Below are positions 30,428 to 38,666 of a DNA stretch of 64,000 bases, in pieces. The notes under the pieces are model-generated. The model was not told where the DNA came from, searched no databases, and was given only the letters and a program-made list of their open reading frames with translations. Source of the DNA: Marinimicrobium koreense (lineage in GTDB: Bacteria; Pseudomonadota; Gammaproteobacteria; Pseudomonadales; Cellvibrionaceae); the NCBI RefSeq assembly GCF_003762925.1, contig NZ_RJUK01000001.1, forward strand, positions 310,001 through 374,000, read 5' to 3'. Position 1 is the stretch's first letter; each line of letters begins with the position of its first letter. Made by a program: the position numbers and the translations under genes.

Positions 30428-31715
30428 TGCGGCGCTGTTACTGATCGGGTCTTTTGCGTTTTTATTGGTCCTGGGTATTCCCATTGGTATCTGTATTGCG
30501 GTGTCCTCCGTGATCACCATCGCCTCGGTGTTGCCCATGGATGTTGCGCTGTTCACCACAGCGCAGAAGATATTTTCCAGCCTGGACAGCTTCTCCCTGC
30601 TGGCGGTGCCCTTCTTCATTCTCTCCGGGGTGATCATGAATTCCGGGGGCATCGCGATGCGGTTGGTGAATTTTGCCAAACTGTTCAGTGGGCATATCCC
30701 CGGCTCTCTGTCCCACACCAATATTGCCGGCAATATGATGTTCGGGGCCATTTCGGGGTCCGCCATTGCGGCGTCCACCTCGATTGGTGGCGTCATGGTG
30801 CCCATGAGCAAGAAAGAGGGCTACAGCAACCCGTTTGCCGCGGCGGTCAATATCGCCTCGGCGCCCACGGGAATGCTCATTCCCCCGACGACGGCGTTCA
30901 TTCTGTATGCCCTGGCCAGTGGCGGCACCTCGATTGCGGCGCTGTTTGCGGGCGGCCTGGTGGCCGGAGTGCTCTGGGGTGCAGGGTGCATGCTGGTGAC
31001 CTATGTGATTGCCCGTCGCCGGGGCTATCGCTCCGTGGTACTGGTGGAGAAGGGCGTGGCGTGGCGTGTCACGATGGAGGCGCTGCCCAGCCTGTTGCTG
31101 ATCATCGTGGTGGTGGTCGGTATCGTCGGCGGTGTGTTTACCGCGATTGAAGCCTCGGCGGTTGCGGTAGCCTACACGGCCTTTCTGACCATGGTGGTTT
31201 ATCGCACGGTGTCCTTTGGGGACCTGCGCAATATTCTGGTGCAGTCACTGGTGATGACCGGCATCATCATGTTCCTGTTGGGAACCTCATCGGCAATGTC
31301 CTTTGCCATGGCGATTACCGGGCTTCCGGATCTGATCAGCAGTGTAATTCTCGGGCTCTCGGAAAACCCGGTGATGGTGTTGTTGATCATTACGCTGTTT
31401 CTGTTGATCATTGGCACCTTTATGGATATTGGCCCGGCGATCCTGATTTTTACCCCCATACTGTTGCCCATCGCCCTGAAGATTGGCGTGGACCCGGTAC
31501 ATTTCGGTATCCTCATGGTTTACAACCTGAGCATTGGCACCATTACACCCCCGGTAGGTAGCGGCTTGTATGTGGGTGCCAGCGTCGCCAATGAGAGGGT
31601 TGAGAAGATACTTCCGTCGCTAATGCCCTTCTATGGAATCATTGTTCTGGTGTTGATCCTGATTGCACTGGTTCCGGAGGTCACCCTGTTTTTGCCAAGG
31701 CTGATGGACTTATAG
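30420..31715 (+). CDS. TRAP transporter large membrane subunit (DctM family)
   Basis: The 431-residue protein has about 12 membrane segments and the DctM motifs VPFFILSGVIMNSGG, AGNMMFGAISGSAIAASTSIG, SAPTGMLIPPTTAFILYAL and GTFMDIGPAILIFTPILLP. It forms the sodium-coupled transport channel with the small subunit. GAGGAGG precedes its ATG within the dctQ gene. Together with the binding protein it completes a three-gene TRAP operon for uptake of a carboxylated substrate. Confidence 0.94.
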   Translation: MFDAALLLIGSFAFLLVLGIPIGICIAVSSVITIASVLPMDVALFTTAQKIFSSLDSFSLLAVPFFILSGVIMNSGGIAMRLVNFAKLFSGHIPGSLSHTNIAGNMMFGAISGSAIAASTSIGGVMVPMSKKEGYSNPFAAAVNIASAPTGMLIPPTTAFILYALASGGTSIAALFAGGLVAGVLWGAGCMLVTYVIARRRGYRSVVLVEKGVAWRVTMEALPSLLLIIVVVVGIVGGVFTAIEASAVAVAYTAFLTMVVYRTVSFGDLRNILVQSLVMTGIIMFLLGTSSAMSFAMAITGLPDLISSVILGLSENPVMVLLIITLFLLIIGTFMDIGPAILIFTPILLPIALKIGVDPVHFGILMVYNLSIGTITPPVGSGLYVGASVANERVEKILPSLMPFYGIIVLVLILIALVPEVTLFLPRLMDL

Positions 31716-31774
31716 GGCCCGCGTGCACTTGAGGTGCTGCGCCTGTCATCGATTTTATTTACACGGGACAACAC

Positions 31775-32074
31775 ATGATCCGACATATTTTGCTGGTCAA
31801 ATTCAAACCGGAGGCAACCGCTTCGGAAATCGAGAAGGTCCGTGCTCTGTTTGAGGCCATGACCACCCGGGTGGAGGGGGTCGAAGCGGTGGAGTGGGGG
31901 CTCAATGACAGCCCCGAAGGGTTGAATCAGGGCTTTACCCACGCCGTTCTGATGACCTTTGCCGACGAGCAGGCGCGGCAGCGCTATTTGCCTCATCCGG
32001 AGCATGACGCGCTCAAGGCGGAGTTTGTGCCGCTGGTGGCAGACATTGTCGTTTTTGACTATCCGGTCGCGTAA
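31775..32074 (+). CDS. Dabb (stress-responsive A/B barrel) domain protein
   Basis: The 99-residue protein is a single Dabb domain: MIRHILLVKFKPEATASEIE at the start, the VEAVEWGLNDSPEGLNQGFTHA strand-loop, and RQRYLPHPEHDALKAEFVPL with the conserved histidine. It forms a dimeric ferredoxin-like barrel. Function varies; small Dabb proteins occur in plant stress, polyketide cyclisation and sugar-degradation clusters. It sits 59 bases after the TRAP operon and 26 before the DUF1080 gene, so it probably shares their pathway. Confidence 0.85.
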   Translation: MIRHILLVKFKPEATASEIEKVRALFEAMTTRVEGVEAVEWGLNDSPEGLNQGFTHAVLMTFADEQARQRYLPHPEHDALKAEFVPLVADIVVFDYPVA

Positions 32075-32100
32075 TTGTCACGTAATTAAAGGAGCGTGCC

Positions 32101-32922
32101 ATGGAGTTTTTGAATAACCGCATCAACCCGACTCGCGTAACCGGCCGAGCCGCCGGTGCATTGCTTTTTATCGGGCTGACGGCCTGCAGTGCCACTGAGC
32201 AGAGCCGGAACTCCGGAGAGTGGCAATCGCTGTTCAACGGAGAAGATCTGGATGGTTGGGTGGTCAAAATCCATCACCATGAGGTCGGGGATAATTACGC
32301 CGATACCTTCCGGGTTGTCGATGGGGTGATTCAGGTCAATTATGATGGTTACCAGGACGGTTTTGGCGAGCGCTTTGGTCACCTGTTTTACGAGCAGCCG
32401 TTTTCCTCCTATCATCTGAAATTCGAGTACCGGTTTACGGATCAGTGGCTCGATGATGCACCGGGCTACGCCTACCGGAACAGCGGCATCATGTTCCATG
32501 CTCAGGACCCCAACACCATTCTGAAAGAGCAGGATTGGCCCATTTCCGTGGAGTACCAGATGCTGGCGGATCGGAACGATGGTAACCCGCGCCCCACGGG
32601 CAATATGTGCTCTCCGGGTACGGACGTGGTGTATGAAGGCAAGATTGATGAGCGCCACTGCATCAACTCCACCTCGGCGACCTATCCGCCCGGTGAGTGG
32701 GTTGAGGGTGAGCTGATTGTTTACGGCGACTCGCGGGTGGTTCACCGGGTCAATGGTGAGACCGTACTTGAGTACAACCAGCCGCAGATCGGTGGCGGTG
32801 TGGTCAGTGGTTTTGACCCGGAACTCAAAGTAGACGGGCAGCCATTGACCCGGGGTTACATTGCCCTGCAATCCGAAGGGCAGGGCGTTGAGTTCAGAAA
32901 CATAACGATCAAACCCCTGTAA
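32101..32922 (+). CDS. DUF1080 (3-keto-disaccharide hydrolase-like) lipoprotein
   Basis: The 273-residue product has a lipoprotein signal (AAGALLFIGLTACS; lipobox LTAC, cysteine near residue 26). The DUF1080 jelly-roll follows: WQSLFNGEDLDGWVVK, the HLFYEQPFSSYHLKFEYRF strand pair, GYAYRNSGIMFHAQ, WPISVEYQML and the terminal GYIALQSEGQGVEFRNI. Members bind or cleave 3-keto-glycosides, and the fold also resembles laminarinase-like lectins. AGGAG lies eight bases before the ATG. The stop codon lies inside a 20-base tandem duplication. Function in uptake or trimming of an oligosaccharide is inferred from its neighbours. Confidence 0.85.
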   Translation: MEFLNNRINPTRVTGRAAGALLFIGLTACSATEQSRNSGEWQSLFNGEDLDGWVVKIHHHEVGDNYADTFRVVDGVIQVNYDGYQDGFGERFGHLFYEQPFSSYHLKFEYRFTDQWLDDAPGYAYRNSGIMFHAQDPNTILKEQDWPISVEYQMLADRNDGNPRPTGNMCSPGTDVVYEGKIDERHCINSTSATYPPGEWVEGELIVYGDSRVVHRVNGETVLEYNQPQIGGGVVSGFDPELKVDGQPLTRGYIALQSEGQGVEFRNITIKPL

Positions 32923-32945
32923 TAACGATCAAACCCCTGTAATAA
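32902..32945 (+). repeat. 20-base tandem duplication at the 3' end of the DUF1080 gene
   Basis: The unit ATAACGATCAAACCCCTGTA occurs twice without change (32902-32921, 32922-32941), with four more bases of a third copy. The first copy carries the last codons and most of the stop codon, so the second copy lies outside the protein. Confidence 0.9.
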
Positions 32946-32988
32946 AGTTCGGCCTCTGTCTCGCAATTAGCAACGACTTCACTTCTCA

Positions 32989-33045
32989 CGGCACCCGGCC
33001 AAGTACAGTGGCCGGGTGCCGTCTGGCGCTCTCCCCGGGAGCGCC
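32989..33045 (+). terminator. Two adjacent hairpins after the DUF1080 gene
   Basis: The first has a perfect 12-bp stem (CGGCACCCGGCC / GGCCGGGTGCCG, 9-base loop, 32989-33021). The second is GGCGCTC / GAGCGCC with a 7-base loop (33025-33045), followed by a pyrimidine run without clear U-tract. They likely protect or end the upstream mRNA. Confidence 0.6.
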
Positions 33046-33111
33046 TCTCTCCTTCGCTTCTCACGTTCCACGCCGTTTTGACGGCTCCAAATACAAAAAA
33101 GTGTAAAGCGG

Positions 33112-33164
33112 TTGCACTCGGGTTTTATTAGTAATATGCTCACTTTCGCCTGTAATCGGTTACA
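33112..33164 (+). promoter_or_regulatory. Promoter and LacI-like operator of the TonB-dependent receptor gene
   Basis: TTGCAC (33112-33117), a 17-base spacer and TATGCT (33135-33140) fit a sigma-70 promoter. Eleven bases further lies TGTAATCGGTTACA (33151-33164), a near-perfect palindrome with the central CG of LacI-family operators, placed where a bound repressor would block transcription. The remaining untranslated leader, about 230 bases, holds a hairpin AGCGTC / GACGCT at 33309-33339. The whole gap 32923-33392 contains no gene. Confidence 0.55.
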
Positions 33165-33392
33165 AAAATGGTATTCAGGTAGATTGATAGGGGTCCGAAA
33201 CACGGCCTATTTCGACCCAAAATGGTTAAAAATCCATCGATTTAAGCCTGCAAGATGAATTTTGTGCCATATTTTGGCGCGATTCTAATGAGTATCGATG
33301 ATCATTTTAGCGTCACCTCTGGGGGTCAGCCCCGACGCTGGCCGGGTATTCGGACCGATATAAAAACCCAAAGCAAGTGATAGGAGAGTTCC

Positions 33393-36300
33393 ATGTCATC
33401 CAGAACAAAGTCTTTTCAGAAGCGATTCCTGCCGGCGGTTATGGCCGCCGGCGCGGCGGGCAGCCTGGCCGCGCCGACGCTGGCGCAGGACGATATGCAG
33501 ATGCTGGAGGAGGTGATCGTCACCGGTGTCCGCAGCGCCCAGGAAACGGCGGTCAACGTCAAGCGCGATTCCGATTCCATTGTCGACGCCATTTCAGCGG
33601 AAGATATTGGCAAGCTGCCGGATGTGACCATCACTGACTCCCTCCAGCGCATCAGCGGTGTTCAGGTTCGCCGCAACGCCGGGGAAGGGGGATCGTTGAA
33701 CATTCGAGGCCTGGGCCAGGTCTCCACCACCTTGAATGGCGAATCCTATCTGGGTGCCAATTCCATCACCACCGTCCAGCCGGATTATTCGGATATTCCC
33801 TCACAGTTGTTTTCCGGCACTCAGGTGATCAAGTCCCAGACAGCCGCCAACCATCCGGGCGGCATCAGCGGTGTGGTCAATCTGGAAACCTATCGCCCGC
33901 TCGATAGCGGGTTTGACGATGGCTGGACCCTCTCCGGGGCAGCGCAAGTCGGGCGTGGCAAGGAGACCGGTGAAACCGACCCTTCCGTGAACTTCCTGGC
34001 AAACTGGCGCACCGACACAGTGGGCTTCCTGGTGTCGTTCGCTCATCAGACCTCCAATCTGGCCAATACCTACTCGGGTATGAATGGCGATGCCGGCTGG
34101 ACCGGTTTTGCTTCGGAGGGCGCCGGTGCGCAATACAGTTGGGTCAGCGCCGACACGCAACTTGGTGGTATGGGCGATCGGGTGACCGCTGATGGTGTGG
34201 ATGTGAACGATAACGGCGTGGTTGGCGATACGTTCTGGGCCTATCAGGGCCACTCGGCGTTCAACCGTGCCTCCGAGCGTGAGCGCGACGGGTTGAATGC
34301 AGCGTTCCAGGCGGATCTGGGGAATGGTTTTGAGCTGGTCGCCGAAGCCTTCTACACCAAGATGGAAGACTACGATCGTCAGATGGGCGTCGCCTTTTCC
34401 GACAAGTGGAACCGGTGGGGCTGGGCCTACCCGAGCATCAGCACACCCAAAGGGGTTGAGATGAGCGGCGGGGAGCTGCACACCGTTCAGGAGTTTACCG
34501 GCAACGGCATGCGTCTGAAGTCCTACTCGGATGTGGGGGTGACCGAAGCGGAATCCCAGAACTTCAATCTGGAGCTGAATTACGACAACGGTGGCGCCTT
34601 TACCGGCAGCGCGCGGTTGGTCAGTGGCAGTGCCGAGCAGGAGCAACTGAACAGCTACATGGATATCGATCTGGCCAATGGCAGCCAGTGGGGTGTGGAT
34701 TGCCAGCTTTACCCGGCGGGTACCGCCGGGGAGCAGGGTGACTGCGCGGAAGGGCGCCTGCAGACCAATCCGAATGGCTATCAGGGTTGGCCGGTGCTCA
34801 CCGTGAACTACCAGGGGGATAACCCACACTGGAGCGGTTGGGACAACAACGCCAACCTGAATCGCGATGGTCAACCTCAGGCCGGTATCGCCAGCCGCAG
34901 TCTGCAGAGCTATGTGGACGATGTGAACAGCTATTCGCTGGGTGCTTTCGCCTCAGAGAACAATTTCCTGCGCGAAGGGGATGTGGATGTGGTCCGCTTT
35001 GACGGAAGCTACGAAATCGCTCGCGGTATGCTCGATAGCGTGGACTTTGGGGTGCGTTACAGCCAGCGCAGCGTGGACAACTTCGAGTTTGATCTACTCT
35101 CGCCGGTGGGTGGTTGCGATGTGAAGTGGAAGGCCACCGACGTGGTGCTGAATGGCGGCGGTATTGAGGGTGCCTGCACTTACGGTGAGGGCGGCGAGTA
35201 TTACACCGCCGGTGTGCCCACTCCCATCTCCGGCCTCGACCCCATTCAGGTCAGCGACTTTGGCAGTGCCACGGGTATTCCGCCGGTCTGGACGGTCAAT
35301 CCGGAGTACATGGATGACGTGGAAGGTGTACACAACCAGTTGTATCCGGGCACCCGCCGGGCGATCAATCCGGGGCGTTCCTATGGGGTCGACCTGGATG
35401 AGATGAGCACTTACATCAAAGCCAATTTCTCCCGCGGCATCATGAGCGGTAATGTTGGCGTGCGGGTGGTGGAAACCGACCTCACCGTGGATCAGAACCA
35501 GGTGGGCAGCCCACAACCCTATGGTGCCGCCAACGAGTTCCTGGGCCAGGTCAGTACCGAGCGTTCTTACAGCGATGTGTTGCCCTCGTTGAACCTGCGC
35601 TTTGATCTGACCGACGAGTGGGTTTTGCGTGCCGCAGCCACCAAGACCATGGCGCCGCTGGATTTGGCCCAGTGGGGTGCGGGGCTGGCCCCCAACTACG
35701 CCATCGACGGTGAGGCGAGTAGCGATACGTACCAGCAGTTTATCGTGATCGGTGGCAACTCCGACGGTAACCCGGAGCTGGATCCCTGGCGCGCGGACAA
35801 CTACGATCTGTCGCTGGAATACTACCTGGGGCCCGCCAGTGCCTTGAGTGCCGGCCTGTTCTACATCGATGTCGAAAGTTTCATCGAGAGCGGTTCGGTG
35901 CAGATGGCATTGCCGGACCAGGACGGTGTGGTGCGTCGGGAAGTGGAAGTGTCCACCAGTGTTCAGGGTAGCGGCGGTGAGCTGAAAGGGCTCGAGTTGA
36001 GTGCCAAGCTCGCCTTCGGTGACTTCCTGTATGACAGTGTGCTGGAGGATTTTGGTGCGGACGTGAACTACACCTACTCACCCAGCGAGTCTGGCAATCA
36101 GGATCTCAACGGCGGTGACCTGCCGTTCCAGGATAACTCCGAGCATGTATTCAACCTGGTGGGTTGGTACGAGTCCGGTCCCTTCCAGGCTCGGGTGGCG
36201 TACAACTACCGCAGCGAGCGTGTAGCGGGTTACAACCAGACCTGGGGCAATGGCGCCCTGTGGCAGGAGGCGACCGGCTATGTGGACCTGTCAGCCAGTT

Positions 36301-36449
36301 ACGATATCAATGACGCGGTCAATGTGTTCTTCAACGCGTCCAACATCACCGACGAAAAAGAGCAGTACTACCTCGAATTTGAAGATCAGTTCGCCTGGCA
36401 GTACGAGTACGAAGCCCGGTACTCCCTGGGCGTGCGCGCGACCTTTTAA
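33393..36449 (+). CDS. TonB-dependent receptor (large, carbohydrate-type)
   Basis: The 1018-residue outer-membrane receptor has a signal peptide (cleavage APTLAQ-DD near residue 31), a TonB box EEVIVTGVRSAQ (about 39-50), a plug domain (about 60-170) with IGKLPDVTITDSLQRISGVQ and LNIRGLGQVSTTLNGES, then a 22-strand barrel with long extracellular loops ending in RYSLGVRATF. The length and the plug motifs match the subfamily (TonB-Xanth-Caul type) used for polysaccharide fragments rather than siderophores. AGGAGAG precedes the ATG. It is transcribed alone after its own promoter, next to the TRAP/DUF1080 genes. Three residues rich in Gly/Asp in the loops could bind sugar or calcium, which is speculative. 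A strong terminator follows. Confidence 0.95.
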   Translation: MSSRTKSFQKRFLPAVMAAGAAGSLAAPTLAQDDMQMLEEVIVTGVRSAQETAVNVKRDSDSIVDAISAEDIGKLPDVTITDSLQRISGVQVRRNAGEGGSLNIRGLGQVSTTLNGESYLGANSITTVQPDYSDIPSQLFSGTQVIKSQTAANHPGGISGVVNLETYRPLDSGFDDGWTLSGAAQVGRGKETGETDPSVNFLANWRTDTVGFLVSFAHQTSNLANTYSGMNGDAGWTGFASEGAGAQYSWVSADTQLGGMGDRVTADGVDVNDNGVVGDTFWAYQGHSAFNRASERERDGLNAAFQADLGNGFELVAEAFYTKMEDYDRQMGVAFSDKWNRWGWAYPSISTPKGVEMSGGELHTVQEFTGNGMRLKSYSDVGVTEAESQNFNLELNYDNGGAFTGSARLVSGSAEQEQLNSYMDIDLANGSQWGVDCQLYPAGTAGEQGDCAEGRLQTNPNGYQGWPVLTVNYQGDNPHWSGWDNNANLNRDGQPQAGIASRSLQSYVDDVNSYSLGAFASENNFLREGDVDVVRFDGSYEIARGMLDSVDFGVRYSQRSVDNFEFDLLSPVGGCDVKWKATDVVLNGGGIEGACTYGEGGEYYTAGVPTPISGLDPIQVSDFGSATGIPPVWTVNPEYMDDVEGVHNQLYPGTRRAINPGRSYGVDLDEMSTYIKANFSRGIMSGNVGVRVVETDLTVDQNQVGSPQPYGAANEFLGQVSTERSYSDVLPSLNLRFDLTDEWVLRAAATKTMAPLDLAQWGAGLAPNYAIDGEASSDTYQQFIVIGGNSDGNPELDPWRADNYDLSLEYYLGPASALSAGLFYIDVESFIESGSVQMALPDQDGVVRREVEVSTSVQGSGGELKGLELSAKLAFGDFLYDSVLEDFGADVNYTYSPSESGNQDLNGGDLPFQDNSEHVFNLVGWYESGPFQARVAYNYRSERVAGYNQTWGNGALWQEATGYVDLSASYDINDAVNVFFNASNITDEKEQYYLEFEDQFAWQYEYEARYSLGVRATF

Positions 36450-36457
36450 TCGTCAAT

Positions 36458-36498
36458 AAAAAAACCGGCCGTCAACGCTGTTGGCGGCCGGTTTTTTT
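36458..36498. terminator. Bidirectional rho-independent terminator
   Basis: Seven A, CCGGCCG, a 13-base loop, CGGCCGG and seven T make a stem of about 14 pairs. It lies between the convergent receptor gene and rnb and can serve both. Confidence 0.93.
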
Positions 36499-36528
36499 AT
36501 GCCTCAGGTTTCCTGAGGTGGGTGTGAT

Positions 36529-38532
36529 TTACTCCGCGGAAGCGGGGGTGTCCGTCCAGGCTTTCAACCGCTCGGCGGTGGCTTCATCAACCACCTCCAG
36601 TATTACCCGCTGGCGTTCATCGTCCACGCCCTGAATGATCACATGCACCTGCTGATCCAGTTGGTACTGTTGGGCTTCATGGGTGATTTTCAGGCGCCGT
36701 GAATCAAATGCCGGCTTGACGTCATCTTTGGCCAACCGGACAAAACCTTCAATACCCCAATCGTCCAGACGCACCCCGAAGCCCATGGAGTTCACCAGGG
36801 CGATGGTGCCCGTGTGTACGCTGCCAATCTTGTCGCGTACAAAATCACAGGCCAGCCACTGCTCCAGCTGGCGACAGGCCTGACGGCCTTTCTGAAGCTG
36901 ACTCTGCAGGTTTTCAAGCAGCGTGGGTTCCGGTGACTGGGCGGGTTGCTCGCGTAGAATCCGCTTGATGGCCCGGTGATTGTAAAAGTCGTGGTAGCGC
37001 CGGATCGGCGAGGTGACCGTGGCGTAATGGGGAAAGCCCAGGCCAAAGTGTTCGCTGGCATCGGCGGACAGGGAGGCGGCCTGCAGCATCCGTTGGACAA
37101 GAGGCAGCAGGGACTCGAATTCCGGAGTATTGTCCGGGTTGACCCGCAGATCGCGCAGCAGCTTCTGGAAGTGACGCAGCGCGGTCAGGTCGCCCACCTC
37201 GTAGTCCGGAACGTCTTCGTTCAGCAGGCTGACGGCATCGTCCAGTCGTTCCGGACGGAAGCCGACGTGGTTGGAGAAAATGCCGTGCCCGGGGTGCCGG
37301 GTGAACAGTTCTCCCGCACAGATGTTGGTGGCAAGCATGGACTCTTCGACAATCCGGTGCGCCTTGGTGCGCTCGCGTTTCTCGATGCGTTCGATTTTCT
37401 TCTGATCGTTCAGGACGAAGTAATAGTCCGGACGGTCTTCCATCATCAACGCGTGCTGATGACGGTAGTCGCTGCGTGCGGTGGCACAGGCGTACAGGGC
37501 TTTGAGCATCTCGACCCGCTCGGCGGGCAAGTCAGCGGGGGCGTCCCCACCGTCGAGCAGCTCGGTGACGCCGGTGTAGCTCAGCTTGTGGTGAGAGCGG
37601 ATCAGGGCCTCGGAAAACCGGTAGTCAGTAATGGTGCCGTCCTGCTGGATGTGCATCTGGCACACCAGGGCCGGGCGGCGCTGATCCGGCACCAGTGAAA
37701 AGGTGTCGTGGGACAGCTCCGCCGGCAGCATGGTCACACTCTGGCCCAGCAGGTAGACGGTGCTGGCCCGGCTCGCGGCGGCCTGGTCCAGCGGGGTGCC
37801 CGGTTCGATGTAGCGGCTCGGATCGGCGATGGCGACCCAGAGGTCCCAGCCGTCCTCGCGCGCCTCCAGGTAAACCGCATCGTCCATATCCCGCGTGGTT
37901 TCGGCGTCGATGGTCACAAAGGGGCGATCGGTCAGGTCTTCCTGGTGATCATCTGCGGTGATGGGCGTCAGGTTGATGGCCTGGGCCTGATCCCGCGCCT
38001 TATCGGACCAGTCCGTCGGCAGTTCGAATTTCGCGGTGATGTAGCGGCTTTCCACTCCAGGCTCGCCGGGCTTGCCAATGGCGCTGAGAATGGTGACCTG
38101 CGCCTTGCCTTCGTGATGAAATGGATGGCGGCTGAGTTTGCAGTGAATCAGGTCGCCATCGTCGAAGCCTTTGCGCTGATTTGGAGGAATAAACAGCCAG
38201 CGGGTAAACTGGGCGACGTCAGGCTCCACAAAATGGGCCTTGCCCTTGACGCGATAGCGACCCACAAAGGTGGTGAATTCGCTGCTCAGCAGTCGCTCCA
38301 GTTGCGCTTCCAGTTGATCTTTGCGGTTGGTGGTCAGTTGGACTTCTACCCGATCGCCGGGCATGACCTTCATGGTTTCATCGGGCGGAAGAAAGGCATC
38401 CCGCCCATCATCGAGGTGGACGAACGCAAAGCGACGGGTGGTGGTGCGCACGGTTCCTTGAGCCAGGTCCTTCTCCGAGCGAAGGTTGGATTTGAGCTGA
38501 GACAGCTGTTGCAGTGCGTTCTGATCAAACAT
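36529..38532 (-). CDS. rnb: Exoribonuclease II
   Basis: The 667-residue enzyme degrades single-stranded RNA from the 3' end. The N-terminus MFDQNALQQLSQLKSNL closely parallels E. coli RNase II (MFQDN...), which is why I start at the ATG at 38532 rather than 38583. Cold-shock domains (about 20-160) precede the RNB catalytic domain, with FVTIDAETTRDMDDAVYL carrying the metal-binding aspartates and ALMMEDRPDYYFVL, FGLGFPHYATVTSPIRRYHD following. An S1 domain ends the protein. The length (E. coli 644) and lack of the basic C-terminal tail favour RNase II over RNase R. No clear Shine-Dalgarno sequence is visible. Confidence 0.93.
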   Translation of the reverse strand: MFDQNALQQLSQLKSNLRSEKDLAQGTVRTTTRRFAFVHLDDGRDAFLPPDETMKVMPGDRVEVQLTTNRKDQLEAQLERLLSSEFTTFVGRYRVKGKAHFVEPDVAQFTRWLFIPPNQRKGFDDGDLIHCKLSRHPFHHEGKAQVTILSAIGKPGEPGVESRYITAKFELPTDWSDKARDQAQAINLTPITADDHQEDLTDRPFVTIDAETTRDMDDAVYLEAREDGWDLWVAIADPSRYIEPGTPLDQAAASRASTVYLLGQSVTMLPAELSHDTFSLVPDQRRPALVCQMHIQQDGTITDYRFSEALIRSHHKLSYTGVTELLDGGDAPADLPAERVEMLKALYACATARSDYRHQHALMMEDRPDYYFVLNDQKKIERIEKRERTKAHRIVEESMLATNICAGELFTRHPGHGIFSNHVGFRPERLDDAVSLLNEDVPDYEVGDLTALRHFQKLLRDLRVNPDNTPEFESLLPLVQRMLQAASLSADASEHFGLGFPHYATVTSPIRRYHDFYNHRAIKRILREQPAQSPEPTLLENLQSQLQKGRQACRQLEQWLACDFVRDKIGSVHTGTIALVNSMGFGVRLDDWGIEGFVRLAKDDVKPAFDSRRLKITHEAQQYQLDQQVHVIIQGVDDERQRVILEVVDEATAERLKAWTDTPASAE

Positions 38533-38666
38533 GAGAGACAACTTCAGATTGGCAGGTTCGGTTTCGGGGTCAGGCGCGATCATAACAGGAAACCCGCCCT
38601 GACGTTACCGGGGCTGGCACAATTGGCCGGCTCCATTCTCTGGATATGTAGTAGTATTGGCGCCCT

